From Tetrahymena thermophila SB210 (Eukaryota; Ciliophora; Oligohymenophorea; Hymenostomatida; Tetrahymenidae): a stretch of DNA of 64,000 nt. Of this stretch, positions 35,405-47,746 are shown piece by piece. Each line of letters opens with the position of its first letter. Position 1 is the stretch's first letter. Position numbers and translations under genes: made by a program. The notes beneath the pieces are model-generated. The model saw only the letters and a program-made list of their open reading frames with translations, had not been told where the DNA came from and ran no database searches. The stretch spans positions 992,001-1,056,000 of the forward strand of contig NW_002476426.1 of the NCBI RefSeq assembly GCF_000189635.1, given 5' to 3'.

Positions 35405-36150
35405 CCTTACTATTTTAATTGTTACAAAAACTAAATTTTAAATTATAAAGTATATTATAGTTAACAAAACTAAACCATAAGTATAATAAACCTGGATCTT
35501 CAATTTTATTTTCATCAAAATCAAGAACTAAACAATAAAGTTTAACAAATTTATTAAAGTTATGCCTGATTCTTTAGCACCTTTATTTTTAATTTTATTC
35601 TCTTATTAAAGTATTAAACTTTATTATAATTTATAAAATTGCTAAACCAGTACCTACCTAATCCAGAGGTGCCTTAGTCATCAATATATATTACTTTTAA
35701 AAAGCTAGTGATTTAAACTTTAAAGGCAAAAGGAATTTCCGAGAGCAGGACCTAAGGTTAATGAACCTGAAATCCCTAAATGATTTTTCTTAGATTTAAT
35801 TTCAAATTTTTAGAGATGTGCAGTTAGCTAAATAATAATCTAGACCTTAATCACAAAATTCTTTAATATTATTTTTATTAAGATAAAGTAATAAAATTGA
35901 GTGCATTTAGTTAAACCAAAACCTAAACCAGATCACCAATTTAATTTTCATAAAGATAAAATTTTAAAGTTGATTATTATTTAAGCTTTCTAAAGATAAT
36001 CCAAAAGGCACATATCTAAATAACTAATATTGTTCTTTATAAAAAAGAATCAAAGTCGAGATGATTGTGAATTTTCAGAACTTAGTTTTAAAACTTTAAA
36101 ATCATTAATCTGACTACTTTAAAATCTAATTTCAAAGTTGAAATATTATT
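35405..36150 (-). pseudogene. Decayed leucine-rich-repeat gene
   Basis: Translating the minus strand in shifting frames gives successive RNI-like leucine-rich repeats: SGLGFGLTKCTQFYYF (about 35920), DQGLDYYLANCTSLKNLKLN (about 35830), NHLGISGSLTLGPALGNS (about 35760), IDDQGTSGLGRYWFSNF (about 35670), NKGAKESGITLINLL (about 35570) and DENKIEDPGLLYLWFSF (about 35490). These match the N-x-I-x-D-x-G-...-L-...-L-x-x-C-x-x-L-x-x-L pattern of the LRR gene at 55.4-58.1 kb. Frames differ between repeats and some repeats abut without an intron, so this is probably a broken relic. A living gene with many tiny introns cannot be ruled out. Confidence 0.55.
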
Positions 36151-36770
36151 ACAGATTTAAAGGACTGAACAAATATGAGATATTTATTATAGATTTTTTA
36201 ATATTTATCTAAACATAAGTTCCATACTTAAGGAATTTTTACATTAAAATCATACATTAATGAGATTAAACCCATGACTTTTCAAACTATAGTTAATAAT
36301 AATTTAATATAAAAGTAATACTAATAAGAAAATTTTAAAGAAAATTGTAAAATGTTTCTAAGTATCAAAAGTTTTTATTAAATGAATATTTTTAGTTATT
36401 AAAATTAAATTAACACATAAATTATTATTTTTTTTAAAAATATTATTTGCAAAATTTATGAAAAATTTTTTTGATAAAGTCCTAAAAATATTATTTTATT
36501 TATTTATTATTGAAATATTTATTTTTTAAATCTATGAGATTCACCATTTTTTGTATGATAAGATCAGAAAGAAAGCAAATCAATCTCTCTGCGCTTTATT
36601 TTTTCTTTATTTCGTATAATATCTTTTGAATAAGAAATATACTTATTTTATGAAATTTAAATAAAGTTTTAAAGGTCTAATAAACTTAAAAGTATCTAAA
36701 TAATTAATTAGAACGTTTTAGTGAATTAAATTAAAATTTATCAACAGCAATAATTAATTAGGAATTAAGA

Positions 36771-37959
36771 ATGAATTTTATGTAAGGTTTTGGAGGCTTA
36801 GGTGGCCTTGATTTTATGGGAGGACAATAATCTGATCCAAACGCTCCTCTTCCAGATACACAAGAAAAGATATATGTTTCAGCTTTAGCATTAATTAAAA
36901 TGCTTAAGGTAGATGATAACTAACCTAAAATTAATTTTTATTCAAAATTAATATCTTAAAATAAAAGCATTCAAGAGCAGGTGTACCTATGGAAGTCATG
37001 GGTTTGATGCTTGGTGAAATAGTTGATGAGTATACTGTTAATGTAATTGATGTTTTTGCTATGCCTTAAAGTGGTACTAGTGTAAGTGTTGAATCAGTAG
37101 ATCCAGTTTTCTAATAGGAAATGCTTGATATGCTTCAACAAACTGAACGTAGAGAGAATGTCGTTGGATGGTATCACTCCCATCCCAGTTTTGGTTGTTG
37201 GTTGTCAAGTGTTGATTAGCAGACTTAAATGAGGTACATTCTATGAAAAAAAATAACTTTTGAATAATTAGAATTGAATTAAGATTGTTTTATACTTTAT
37301 CATTTCTTTGAAAGCAATTAATAATTGATTGATTGAAATATGGAAATATAAAAATAAAACTAACTTATCAAATAAAATTAAATAAAATAACTAAATATTA
37401 TTTGAAAACTAATAGTTTTGAGTAACTAAATCCAAAGGCAGTTGCATTGGTTATAGATCCTATTTAGAGTGTAAGAGGAAGAGTAGTTATTGATGCCTTC
37501 AGATTAATTAATCCCACTGTTGTTATGAGTGGTTAAGAACCTAGACAAACTACTGGTGTCGAAGGACATTTAAATAAGCCTAACTTAGAAGCTCAACTTA
37601 GAGGTGTTGGCATTCAATATTATTCTATAAATATTGCTTTCCGTACAAATGAATTAGAAAATTAAATGCTCTCAGATTTATACAAATCATCATGGAGAAA
37701 CTCTTTAGAATTAAAATCTTCTACAAAGCATAGTGAGCAAAATGTCCAAGCTATGAAAGATATGGTAGGATTGGCCAAGTTGTATACAAAGGCAATAGAA
37801 GAGGAAATTAAATGCAATGGTAAGGATGAAAAGTAATTAAAAATAAAAAACACAGGTAAAATAGATCCTAAAAAACATCTTGAAAGTAATATTGATGATG
37901 CTTCAGCTAATAATATAGTGCAATTATTAGGTAATATGATGTCTGCAAGAGTTCTTTGA
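36771..37959 (+). CDS. RPN11: 26S proteasome regulatory subunit RPN11/PSMD14 (JAMM deubiquitinase)
   Basis: Predicted 315 residues, close to the usual 310, from three exons (introns 36909-36967 and 37234-37415). It is the zinc metalloprotease of the proteasome lid that removes ubiquitin chains from substrates as they enter the core. Seen: N-terminal [29 protein letters not shown] with the catalytic Glu, and the full JAMM motif [14 protein letters not shown] (His, His, Ser, Asp), then [19 protein letters not shown], all characteristic of RPN11 rather than RPN8 or CSN5. The C-terminus ends [13 protein letters not shown]. The start is the first ATG, with the Gly/Met-rich leader [15 protein letters not shown] typical of this protein. 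Active-site residues are intact. Confidence 0.97.
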
Positions 37960-38787
37960 TTGAATCTAAATAAATAAATAAATAAAAATTATAAAAATAG
38001 ATGTGAATATCTTTATTATGCAATAAGTTTATTATACTAAAATAATGTGTTAAGATGTATAAAAACTAATTAATTAATTAACTAACAACTAAATTAGTTA
38101 ATCTTATCTTTAAATCACGATTAAATATCATAAAAGTACTCCAAATTATGCTCAATAAATAAATTCATATATTCTAAGTAATAATTTTTATACAATTTTA
38201 TATCTTAAAAAATATCTCTGATTTCAATCAATAAAAAAATTGTTATTTTTTTGAGTAATGTGAGTGGTTTTAATTTGAATTAAAGAATTTATTTTTACAT
38301 CAATTTATTTTATTAAATTTTTTTAACTAAATACTTGATATAAACGTTTAGATATTATATTTTAATTTTTGTAGTAAGATAAGCTAAATCTTCAAAAAAA
38401 ATAGTTAGTTAACAAATAAAAAAATTAGGGTAAATCAAAATTAAATATATATATATATTTGCTGTTATTTAAGCATGATATTATCAACCTTTTTTGATTC
38501 ATAAATCTATCTAATCTATATTTAAAAATATAAATTTATTTCAAAAATTTATTTATTTTGGAGCCCAAACCAAATTCATAATTATGCTAACTAATGATTT
38601 CTACTAAAGCTATTAGAATTATGCATAGAAAAAAACTTTATAGATTTCTACTTTCTTTGAAGATATAAATTATTTAATATTAGCAAAATGAATTAATACT
38701 GCTTGATATTCCCCTTTTGTAATTTCTCAAAAATTAATTTGATTAATTTTATTAAAATTTAAGATATAAATATAGTAAATTTATTTA
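37960..38787. other. AT-rich intergenic spacer
   Basis: Between the RPN11 stop and the next plus-strand start. Includes an (AT)6 run near 38446. No coding signal. Confidence 0.5.
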
Positions 38788-40658
38788 ATGAGTGAAAGTG
38801 AAGTACAAGATAAAAAAGCTAAAAGAAAGAAACAATAGCCAAGATTTACTTCAGTTAAAAAAGTAAAGCAATTTAAAAAATGCTGGTAAATTTAGTCAAC
38901 CAACTCCTTCAATTTGAAATAATATTAAATAGGAAGAATTAGATTAGTTTTTGAAAGATGTTAATGAATATAAACAAATCCTCAAATCAATAGGAATGTA
39001 TGATCTCTGTCAAAATTGGAGTAAATTGATACACACTATTTCAGTTTATTGGGTTTTATATTTATTAATCATTCATTTTACATATTGTTATATAGTAAAC
39101 ATTAAAATAAATTTTTATTAACCAATAGAACAAAAAAGAAATATGGAAAGAATCGAATAAAAGAAAGAAAGAATGAAGTTAAAAATGAAAAAATTGAAAG
39201 ACAAATAATAGGTTAACGAAATATATTATAAACTTCAAAAAAATTAAGAAATGCTCTCTTAAGCTTTGGGTGTGCATGACGATGAAACAGTTGAGGAATA
39301 AGATTAATCAGAATAGCTTGAAGTTCCAACATACTATTAGGAATATAATAAAGCTTATTAAAATCAGTAGACATTAAGTAGGGATTATTTTTAATTTATT
39401 ATTTTGACTAATTTTAAATTAAAATTTATAATTACTTATTTTAATTTAAAAAGGTGAAATTGAAGAAGAAGATTTATAGCAGTAAGCTAGTCTTTAGCTA
39501 TAGAACGAAGATGATTCAAGAAGGAACAAATCTTTATAGTCAGATCAAAGGCTTATTCAAGATGAGCTACTTCTAGATAATACCCAAAGCTTTTAAAAAG
39601 CAGGAGATGAAGATGATGATTAAGAAAAAATAAATAATTCAAGATTTCTTAATAAAAATGAAAAGGTATTCTTTTGATTTGATGAATTTAAGAAAATAAA
39701 TTTCATTTAAATATTCATTTTTAAATAGATTTTAAACCAGGATAGCATTGAAAAGAAAAGATAATAATCAAAAAAGAAGGCAAATTTGATTAGTAAATCC
39801 CTTAAAAAGCATTAGTTTAGAAGTTAAGAAAATTCTGAAGTTGGTGATATAGAATAACTTTAAAATGAATAAAATTAAGCTTTGTAAGATTTAGATGGCT
39901 ACATATAACCAAAATAAAATAATTTAAGAAAAACATCAATATCTTACTCAGATTCTAATGATGATTAAAGATAAAATAATCTAAAATAACAGATTTATAT
40001 TAAGTCGGATGATGAAAGTGTTGTAAGAGAAACTGATCATGAACAATTTACAGACTAATTTATATATAATACTAATCCTTCTATGGATATTGAAATTATG
40101 TACCAATCATCATCAAATAAGTAATCCCAATCCCAAACCCAAAGCAATGATTAACAACTACATTAAAATTATAAATTTCCACCAGAGGATAGCAAACCAA
40201 AAATTTAGTCATAAAAAAATAAAAATAATAACAAAAAGAGTTAAAATAAATACTCAGAAGAAGATATCTCTTCTGAAAGTTACAATTTACCAATTCAAAG
40301 TAAAAAATCATCATAAATATAAAAGTAAAAGTTCATAAATAATACTGATTATAGTGACGATATTTAAAATTTAAGTTAAGATAGTGCAGCCATATTAAAG
40401 TCATAAAGAAGTTATAATTAGAATGATTTTTAAGAAAAAAACTCAACTTAATTAAAAAAATAAGTTGAAAAATAAAAACCTATAAAAAATTACATAGAAT
40501 TAAATGAAGACGATAATGATGACAATTTAATGTAACTTGATAATTCAGATTAACAAACTTCTTCGTATGTCTATATCCAAGATTCAAACAAAAATAATGA
40601 AAAATAAAATAAATCCAATAAAACTGTAAAAAATAAAAAGATAAAAAAGAAAAAATGA
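38788..40658 (+). CDS. Highly charged Q/N/D-rich protein, probably nuclear
   Basis: Predicted 517 residues in five exons (38788-38862, 38933-39020, 39129-39377, 39454-39665, 39729-40658), total 1554 bases in frame. Starts MSESEVQDKKAKRKKQQPRF. A basic, probable coiled-coil stretch follows (RMKLKMKKLKDKQQVNEIY). The rest is low-complexity and rich in D, E, S, Q and N (HDDETVEEQDQSEQLEVP; SEEDISSESYNLPIQSKK), ending in a run of lysines just before TGA. The strong charge clusters and KKKK tail suggest a nucleolar or chromatin-associated protein. No domain recognised. Confidence 0.8.
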
Positions 40659-41190
40659 TTTTGTAAAACAGGCACTCAACAAATAAAAAAATTTAAAATT
40701 TGTTTAATCTTAAAAATAAAAGAATTTAAAAAAAATATATTTATGTAATTCAAAGTAATTAGAAATGGAATAGCATTTAATATAAAATTTATTTATTTAC
40801 TTTTTTGTTTGTTTGATTGATTTATTTTTATAAATATTTTCCCTCTCTCAAAATGCAATTTGAATTTGTCAAAAATTAAACATTTAATAAACGATAAATA
40901 TTTGATATATGTTCTTCGCTTTGTTTATAATTATTATTAGACTTGAAAATTTGTATGCAAAATTCAATGTATTTGTTTGTTTGTTAATTCATATTATTAT
41001 AAAATTGATTGATAAATAAATTAATTATTTTTCATTATAATAAAAACATTATAAACTAAAAGATAGTTTGGATATATTAAACTAATTCATTAATCAAGTT
41101 GGTCTTTGAATTTTTAATCAAATAAACAAAAAATACCTTCTACAACAAAATAAATAAAATATTATAAAGTATATAAGCACTCACTCATCC
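40659..41190. other. AT-rich intergenic spacer
   Basis: 5' flank of the Myb/Rap1-like gene. T-rich left half with TTTGTTTGTTTG runs near 40970. No gene seen. Confidence 0.5.
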
Positions 41191-42969
41191 ATGCTATATA
41201 ATCAGATAAATTAGGTTAGGCCTATTTCAAAGTATTACTAAAATGCATCAACAAATAAATCAAATTAGTCAATAGCTAAGAATCGCTATGCTTCGTTATA
41301 CTAAAGAGCCCTAAATGATAAAATAAAGCAATAATTGATAAAATAATAATATGAAATACAACCTTCAAAATCTACAGGAAAGGGAGATTTCTATCGTCAT
41401 ACTCCTTCTTCTGCATCTATATAAGTAACAACTTTGGATCTAATAGAATTTGTTTTAGGCGAATATGAATAAAATAATCCTGTTATGCTAAAACCCATAA
41501 ATGTTAAAGATACTTATACTATTTATGAAGACTTAAAAATAATATATTGTTTAGGATGCAAGGAGGATTAGATAACAAAATCTTAATTTTAGAAATTAGC
41601 AGAGGAAGGTTATGTTAATAGAACTTATGAGTCTATAAGATCAAGATATTAAGATTATTTGAAATTCTTAACCTCTGAAGATTATTAGAATATTCTTTCT
41701 TATATTGATGCAAATGGATTAAAGGGTTATTTAATTTTTGAGAAAGATGAAAAGGGGGAGCGCTTCTTGTAAAGAATTTAAAAATAAGATCCTAGATAAA
41801 ATCATCAATCTGAAAGTAGTAAAGCTGCTTTGAAGGGAAGTAATAACCTATAAGTTGGCTCAAATCATAACTTATCTGCAACTCACACTCCTGTGAGATC
41901 TCCTAGAATTAATTCATATGAAGATCGCCCTCATTCTCCTAATATATTTTCTTTTTCTCCCTCTAAAAGGAGCAATGTACCAGCTCCTATACAAAATATG
42001 CATAATGGATTTATGCCTTATTACATGCCTGGATATTCATACCCAATGTTCCCATAACAATAGATGGGTGCTGGTGCAGATAATAGACTTTCTCCCTACA
42101 AGCCTGCAATGTTTTTTGATCCACAAACTCACTAACCCATGATGTTCCCTCCTTATTATATGAATCCCTATATGTATGGACAGGTGCCTTATCCTTAATT
42201 TGTTAATTAAGGTAAAATGCAAAACGAAGCCATATTTGATGATCAAGAAGAAGAGAGAAACGATTAAGTTTAGTTTGAAGTAAGACCTAGTTTAAAGAAA
42301 TCAACAATAAAGCAAAAAGAAGTAGATATGGAAGATGAAGACGAAATACCTGAATAGATATAAAAGAAAAAGAAAAAGAATAATTAGCAAGATGAAAAAA
42401 AAGTAGCTTAGGTTATTCAACCAGAATAATAAAAACAGAACCTAAAATAAGAAAAAAAGTAATAAAATTAATAGCAAATAGTTGAAAAAAGCTAACCTGT
42501 CAATACAAATGTATAGTAATAACCTCCAAAAATCTAAACAACTCTTGTTCTCCCTAAATTCCAAGGTTTATAGATTAACAAATAACCATTTGTGCTTCCT
42601 TAAACTGGCTTAGATTAAGCAAATAAATCTATGACGAGAGAAGTTTTCGATTTAATTAGTGATGATGATAGAATACCAGAAGATTAGTTTGAGTCTATGA
42701 TGTAATATGTAGCAGAATAAATTAAAATGCCTATTGAAAAAGTAATTGATATTCTCGACTGTCTAAGTGGCAGCTTTAAAGATTTTAGCGTCTACGTAGA
42801 AACAAAGTAAGAAAACATGTTATGGAATCCAGAGGAGGATAAAATTCTATCAAATATAAAATCATAAGATTCTTCAGAATTCAAATTATTGTCAAAGTTG
42901 AAGGGAATATCGAGTATTAAAAAGCGTGTTTTGTACAATAATCTTGACCTTCCATTTCCAATCGTTTGA
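41191..42969 (+). CDS. Myb-domain protein resembling telomere protein Rap1
   Basis: Single exon, 592 residues, stop TGA 42967-42969. Around residues 105-160 is a Myb/SANT-like helical domain: YTIYEDLKIIYCLGCKEDQ ... RTYESIRSRYQDYLKFL. It resembles the Rap1 Myb domain, in which ED opens helix 1 and S-x-R-x-RY-x-x-YL lies in helix 3. The middle is P/M/Y-rich (FMPYYMPGYSYPMFPQQQ), then acidic and Q/K-rich. The last 110 residues form a second folded unit: FESMMQYVAEQIKMPIEKVI, then LSGSFKDFSVYVE, then LWNPEEDKILSN, SEFKLLSKLKGISSIKKRV. That order (UBA-like helices, then W-x-x-x-x-D, then K-x-G-x-x-x-x-x-RV) matches the Rap1 C-terminal protein-interaction region. If right, it would bind a telomere duplex-binding partner. 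A general Myb transcription factor is the alternative. Confidence 0.6.
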
Positions 42970-43841
42970 AAATTAACTAATATGAAAATAATTATTTTAA
43001 TTAAAAATTAGAAAATAATCCAAATTTTTATAAGATTTCTAAATATTAAATAAAGTAAGAGAATTAGTAAATTAGTGTGTTAGTTAATTAGTTAGTAAAG
43101 TATATAAAAAGATATAATTTATTTATTACAAGAAGCATTTTTTATTTAAGAGTTTAAATGTTAATTTTTATTTATTATCCCATTTAATTAGTTTAGAATA
43201 GTTATAAAAAAACAAAAATTATATTTCCAATTTACATTTATTTCAAATATTTTAATTTTTTTTTAGTTGTTTCTTCATTTAAAATTTAAAATTGAAATAG
43301 GTAGTAAAAAATTACTTTGTAATATTTCAAATATAAAATAAAATCATTATAAATTTTTTTAAAAATTATTATTTTTAAAAATAAAAACTGTTTATTTACA
43401 TAAAATACAAATTTTTTAAAATTAAATAATTCGATTCTGATTTAACCTTAACATATCATTTTAAAAAGTTTTATAACTTTTTGTTAAATGATTCCTTAAT
43501 AAAAAATTAATAATAATTTGTTGCAAAATTATTAACTATGTTTGTATATTTATAAAAATTTCACTAAATTAAATTAACAAATTATCTTTAAATTTTATAC
43601 ATAATACAAAGTTGTTCATCTCTTCTTAATAATTTTAAAAATGAAATTATTTTTTAATATTAAAATTATTGAATTTTTATTTTTCAATTATTTGATTCAT
43701 TTTTTTGATAAAAATATCTACTTTTTTAAATATAAAATACAATTTAATTGTATAAAATTTACAAAATAATAGATTCAACAGTTTTTTATTTAATAGCTCA
43801 TAAAATTTATTGTCTATTAATGCTATTATTATTTTTAAAAC
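42970..43841. other. Convergent AT-rich spacer
   Basis: Between the stops of the plus-strand Rap1-like gene and the first minus-strand membrane gene. Extremely AT-rich (runs of AATT and TTTTAAAA). No features seen. Confidence 0.5.
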
Positions 43842-45263
43842 TCATAATTATAGATTTAGTATACTTCTTTAATAGCTTTAAGGCAATTATTTTTTTAAAT
43901 AAATCTCAAATGTGAATATCAAGGCTAAAGATAAGCAGTTTAATGAAATTTGATAAGCTTAAAATGAAAAATTAATTTCTTTCATTTCCAGTGAATAATA
44001 ATTAACTCCTACAACTAAATATTTAACTACTAGATCATTAATTGAGTAAAATATAAAAGAGACTGCTAAAATTATTTTAATCCATTTATTAGGTTAAATA
44101 AATCCTGTATATTATCTAAAAAACATTTGAAATAGAATTGGCTAACCTATTTATTTTATTAAAAAAAAAGTTATTTTGATTTTTAAAAATAAATGTACCA
44201 AAAATAATTGTTAGAAACATAGATCTTAAGTACATATTGTTAATCACTAATTAAAGCTAAGCTACAACCATTATATTAAGAAATATAAATATATTAGTGA
44301 GATCTAAAATAGGAAATATTATAACCAGAATCACCTATACATATGAAAACAATATTTGAAAACAAAATAAATATATTATTTCAGTAAACATACTAAAATT
44401 CTAAGTCAAATTAGCTATTGAATAATAATTAACATTAAACCCTACTATAAAGATTAAAAAGATCATAGAGAATTTTTTGCATTTATTAATTTATTACATT
44501 TCCTTTTCATCAAAAGTTTCTTATGTATACAAAAAATCATTTTATTCATTCTAAGTTATTTTTAAAAATTAATATAATTACAATCATTTTAAATAATTAT
44601 TTTACTCTATTATGAATATCTTCATCCATCTTGATATTTTTTTACAGAAAAAAATTTACAAACTAAGAAAAGGCATAAAAACCAGCTAAAAGATACACAA
44701 CAGTTTTTTCATAACCTATGTAACTTCCCGTATTAATGCTATAAGAACTCATATATAAATTCATCGCAGAAAAAATAACAGTCATAATTATTACCATAAC
44801 TATATTATATCTGAAGATTGTAGGGTAGATACTATATTATTTTTAAAAATATATTAATATTTACTTTTGAGAATGTATTTACTTACTTATACAATAAGTT
44901 TACAAGAGAGCAAAAATTTGTAGTCATAATAAAGCACGCTATTATAATTTATAAATATACTATTAAATTTAAAGATATCAGTAGTATAAAAATAAAGCTT
45001 GCAATCTCTAAAATAATTTCTATAATCCTTTTTTAAATGAATTTAATCAATAAAAATTCATTGATTAATAAGCTAATAGATACTGTCATGAGTATTGTAA
45101 ATGATAATAAATCTTAGTTTATGTCATTTTTAAGACCAAAATCTTTTATTAATAGTGCCAAAATTCCTACTTTAGAACTTTAAAAAGAACCATAAAAAAA
45201 TGTTTTAAAGTAAAACCAACTACAGAATTTAAATATTATTTAAAGCGATTCTCTTAATCCCAT
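43842..45263 (-). CDS. Multi-pass membrane protein, tandem paralogue 1 of 4 (most diverged)
   Basis: Spliced minus-strand gene starting MGLRESLQIIFKFCSW and ending SYQRSILNLQL. Hydrophobic segments line up one for one with the three neighbours: TILMTVSISLLINEFLLIKF, IILEIASFIFILLISLNLIV, YNIVMVIIMTVIFSAMNLYM, VVYLLAGFYAF, MIFLIFIVGFNVNYYSI, IYLFCFQILFSYVQVILVII, FLNIMVVAQLQLVI and a C-terminal pair. It lacks the TIEDxVN signature of copies 3 and 4 (DLTNIFIFLNIM instead). About ten membrane spans. Function unknown; probably a ciliate-specific family. The stop is TGA 43842-43844; internal splice sites are approximate. Confidence 0.72.
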
Positions 45264-45739
45264 TTTAGAATCTCAATATTTTAGTATTTGTTTTGTTTAA
45301 TTAAATTATTTATCCTTATCAGAAAGCGATCAGAAACTTCAATCAAATTCTTAATTATAATTAAGTATTGCTAATTAAAAATATCTTTGTGTAATTTATA
45401 CTTTGGCTTTTATATTTTACCAAAAATATTTACAAAGATTTTAATTAGTATTTAAAAAATTTTAAATAATTAACTTTTTAATATATTTTAGAAATAAATA
45501 AATAAATGAATTTATTTGTTTTTGTTTTTTAAATAATATTTTTTTTTACAAAATTTTTATTTTTATTTTATATTTTAGTATTTATGAAATTCAATTTTTT
45601 AATAAAAATGTAAATGATATTTATATAAATATACAATAAACAATTTATTTTGACAAATAAAATATTTTTTTAATTTAAAAATTAAGGAATTAAATTTAAT
45701 TATGAATTCAACTTATATTTATTATTTATTCACTTTACA
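45264..45739. other. Spacer in the membrane-gene array
   Basis: AT-rich, contains the promoter side of paralogue 1 and the 3' end of paralogue 2. Nothing recognisable. Confidence 0.45.
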
Positions 45740-47303
45740 TCATAGCTCAAAATTATTATTCATATTTTGAAGCGTATTGCATTTGATTTTGGTTGTATCT
45801 CTTAATAGTTTGTTTTTTTACTATTTTTTAAAATAATTATAACAACAATAAAACTAAATTATAGATAGAATACTAAATCCTATATAAATGCTAGGAGTAT
45901 TTCTTTTCAGAGAATATTTTATACCTCTAAGTTCACTATTTAAGAATTATGGTTCGTAAAAAAAGTAGTAAGGAGTTACGTTGTACATTCTTTTAAACTA
46001 ATAATTCTGAAGGAAGAAGCACATAAAATAAAATCCTAATCCTAACCTGATATAGTAATCTTCAGAAAATAAATTATAAAAACTCTTATAAAGTTCTGAT
46101 ATCATCATAGGAAGAACTTTAATAATATTAAATATTTTCTATTAAAATACTATTTAAGATATTAAAAATTTTTATTACTTAATGAAATTCCTCCAGCTAA
46201 CATAGAATAAGTAAAACTAAAAAAACCTAAACTATAGTAATTATTTTCAACAATAATATTTATTCCTAGTAGTAAAATATTTATGGAAATAAGGATGTTA
46301 ACTCCATCTTCTATCGTGATGATCCTTATAAACGGATAAAAAAAAAGGAGAACTATAAAGTATACAGCTATTTATGCTATCAAGCTCATATTATATTATA
46401 AATATGCTTCTTAAATAAGTATAGCATTGTTATTTAAATAGATACTTAAAAACTAAAACAATAAACAATAGAAGATCAGTACCAATTTTGAATACTTTTG
46501 CTATTTAGTTTTCAAATTAGAATATGAATTATCGAGTAAAAGTAACTAGCAACTATGGTCACCATTTTCCTTTAAAATTTTAAATATTTATAAAAAATAT
46601 ATAATTTTTTAATGAATTAATACATTAGTTAGAGTTATTTTATCTAATCTTGATGTTTTGAGTGATAAAACTACTAAAATAATTATCACAGATATGTAAG
46701 TTCCTATCATACCATATAAAAAACTCTATCCTAAGCTTATCTAAGCCTAATAAAACATGCATAAATAAGAAGATGGAATGCTTAGTATTAAAAAAGCTAA
46801 GTTTATAATACCCTTCATAATCCAAATTGAATTACTATTTTTATGAAATATATTTATTGATAGAAGAATTAGTGAATTAAATATTACCTATAAAATATTT
46901 TATGCAATTAGCAGAGATGAATACTAAATAGGTTAGTAGTTATAATCGTAAGTAAAATTTCACTTTATTAAATGCATAATAGTATAATGTAGATAATAAA
47001 TATTGATAATATAATTATTTTTATTCTTAGAAGGTCTTTTTTGGATTAATTAGCTTTTTAACTCAAAAAAGAAAATGTTAAATCGTAAAGCAAGGTAGTT
47101 ATAGTCAAAGTAATAATACGCCCAACCCAGCAATAACTCGAAATATAGCAGAGGGAATTTAAATAAATTTTATATTTGCTCATAAAAACTAAAGTTGTTT
47201 AAATAACTTAAAGTAGTTAAATTGCTCCTAGAAGTAGTATAAATATGGTAATATTCCAAAATAAATTTTAAAGCTTTTATCTGTTAAAGTGGATCTTGAA
47301 CAT
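45740..47303 (-). CDS. Multi-pass membrane protein, tandem paralogue 2 of 4
   Basis: Starts MFKIHFNRQKLQNLFWN at 47303. First exon spans: ITIFILLLGAIQLLQVIQ, the conserved loop and span CYISSYCWVGRIITLTITT, LLRIKIIILSIFIIYIILLC, then TTNLFSIHLCQLHKIFY before a GT donor. The C-terminal exon reads VLPMMISELYKSFYNLFSED, YIRLGLGFYFMCFFLQN, FKRMYN, then a longer insert than in the other copies (YFFYEPQFLNSELRGI) and SIYIGFSILSIIQFYC. Ends NNFELQ-type sequence at TGA 45740. The shared exon order and the CYIS...R(V/I)...TIG/TIT and VLPM signatures show common descent with its neighbours. Confidence 0.8.
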
Positions 47304-47746
47304 TTTAATATTTCTTATTTAATGCTTTTAATCAATATGTCTTTCTTAAAAGTAGTAATTTTCTTAAATATATAAAATCTTTGTATCAAGATTTTTAGTT
47401 TAGTTTTTATCAGCTCTTAAATAAAGCTGATCAAAATTTTATTTGTTTTTCTGATAAGAATTCTAATATGTAGCAATAAATTATATTATATAATTTGATA
47501 AATTAATTTCTATTATTTTTTAAATCTAAAAAATAAAGAGTATTCATCATTATTAATTTAAAATTAAGGTTATTTATTACTTATTTTATGAGAATTAGAG
47601 GAATTATAGTAAATTTTTAGGATTTAAGAATATTTAAGATATGGTATTGAATGAAAAAATAAAAGATAATACAAAACATAAATTTATTTTAATTTCTTGA
47701 AACAATTCGAATAATAATTTTATTATAATTCTAAGCTCTTGATATT
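47304..47746. other. Spacer in the membrane-gene array
   Basis: AT-rich, between paralogues 2 and 3. No feature seen. Confidence 0.45.

Noticed and set aside
40039..40338. Plus-strand 99-residue and minus-strand 72-residue frames
   Set aside because: Both are other-frame shadows of the Q/N-rich exon 39729-40658, which is in frame from its start to its TGA.
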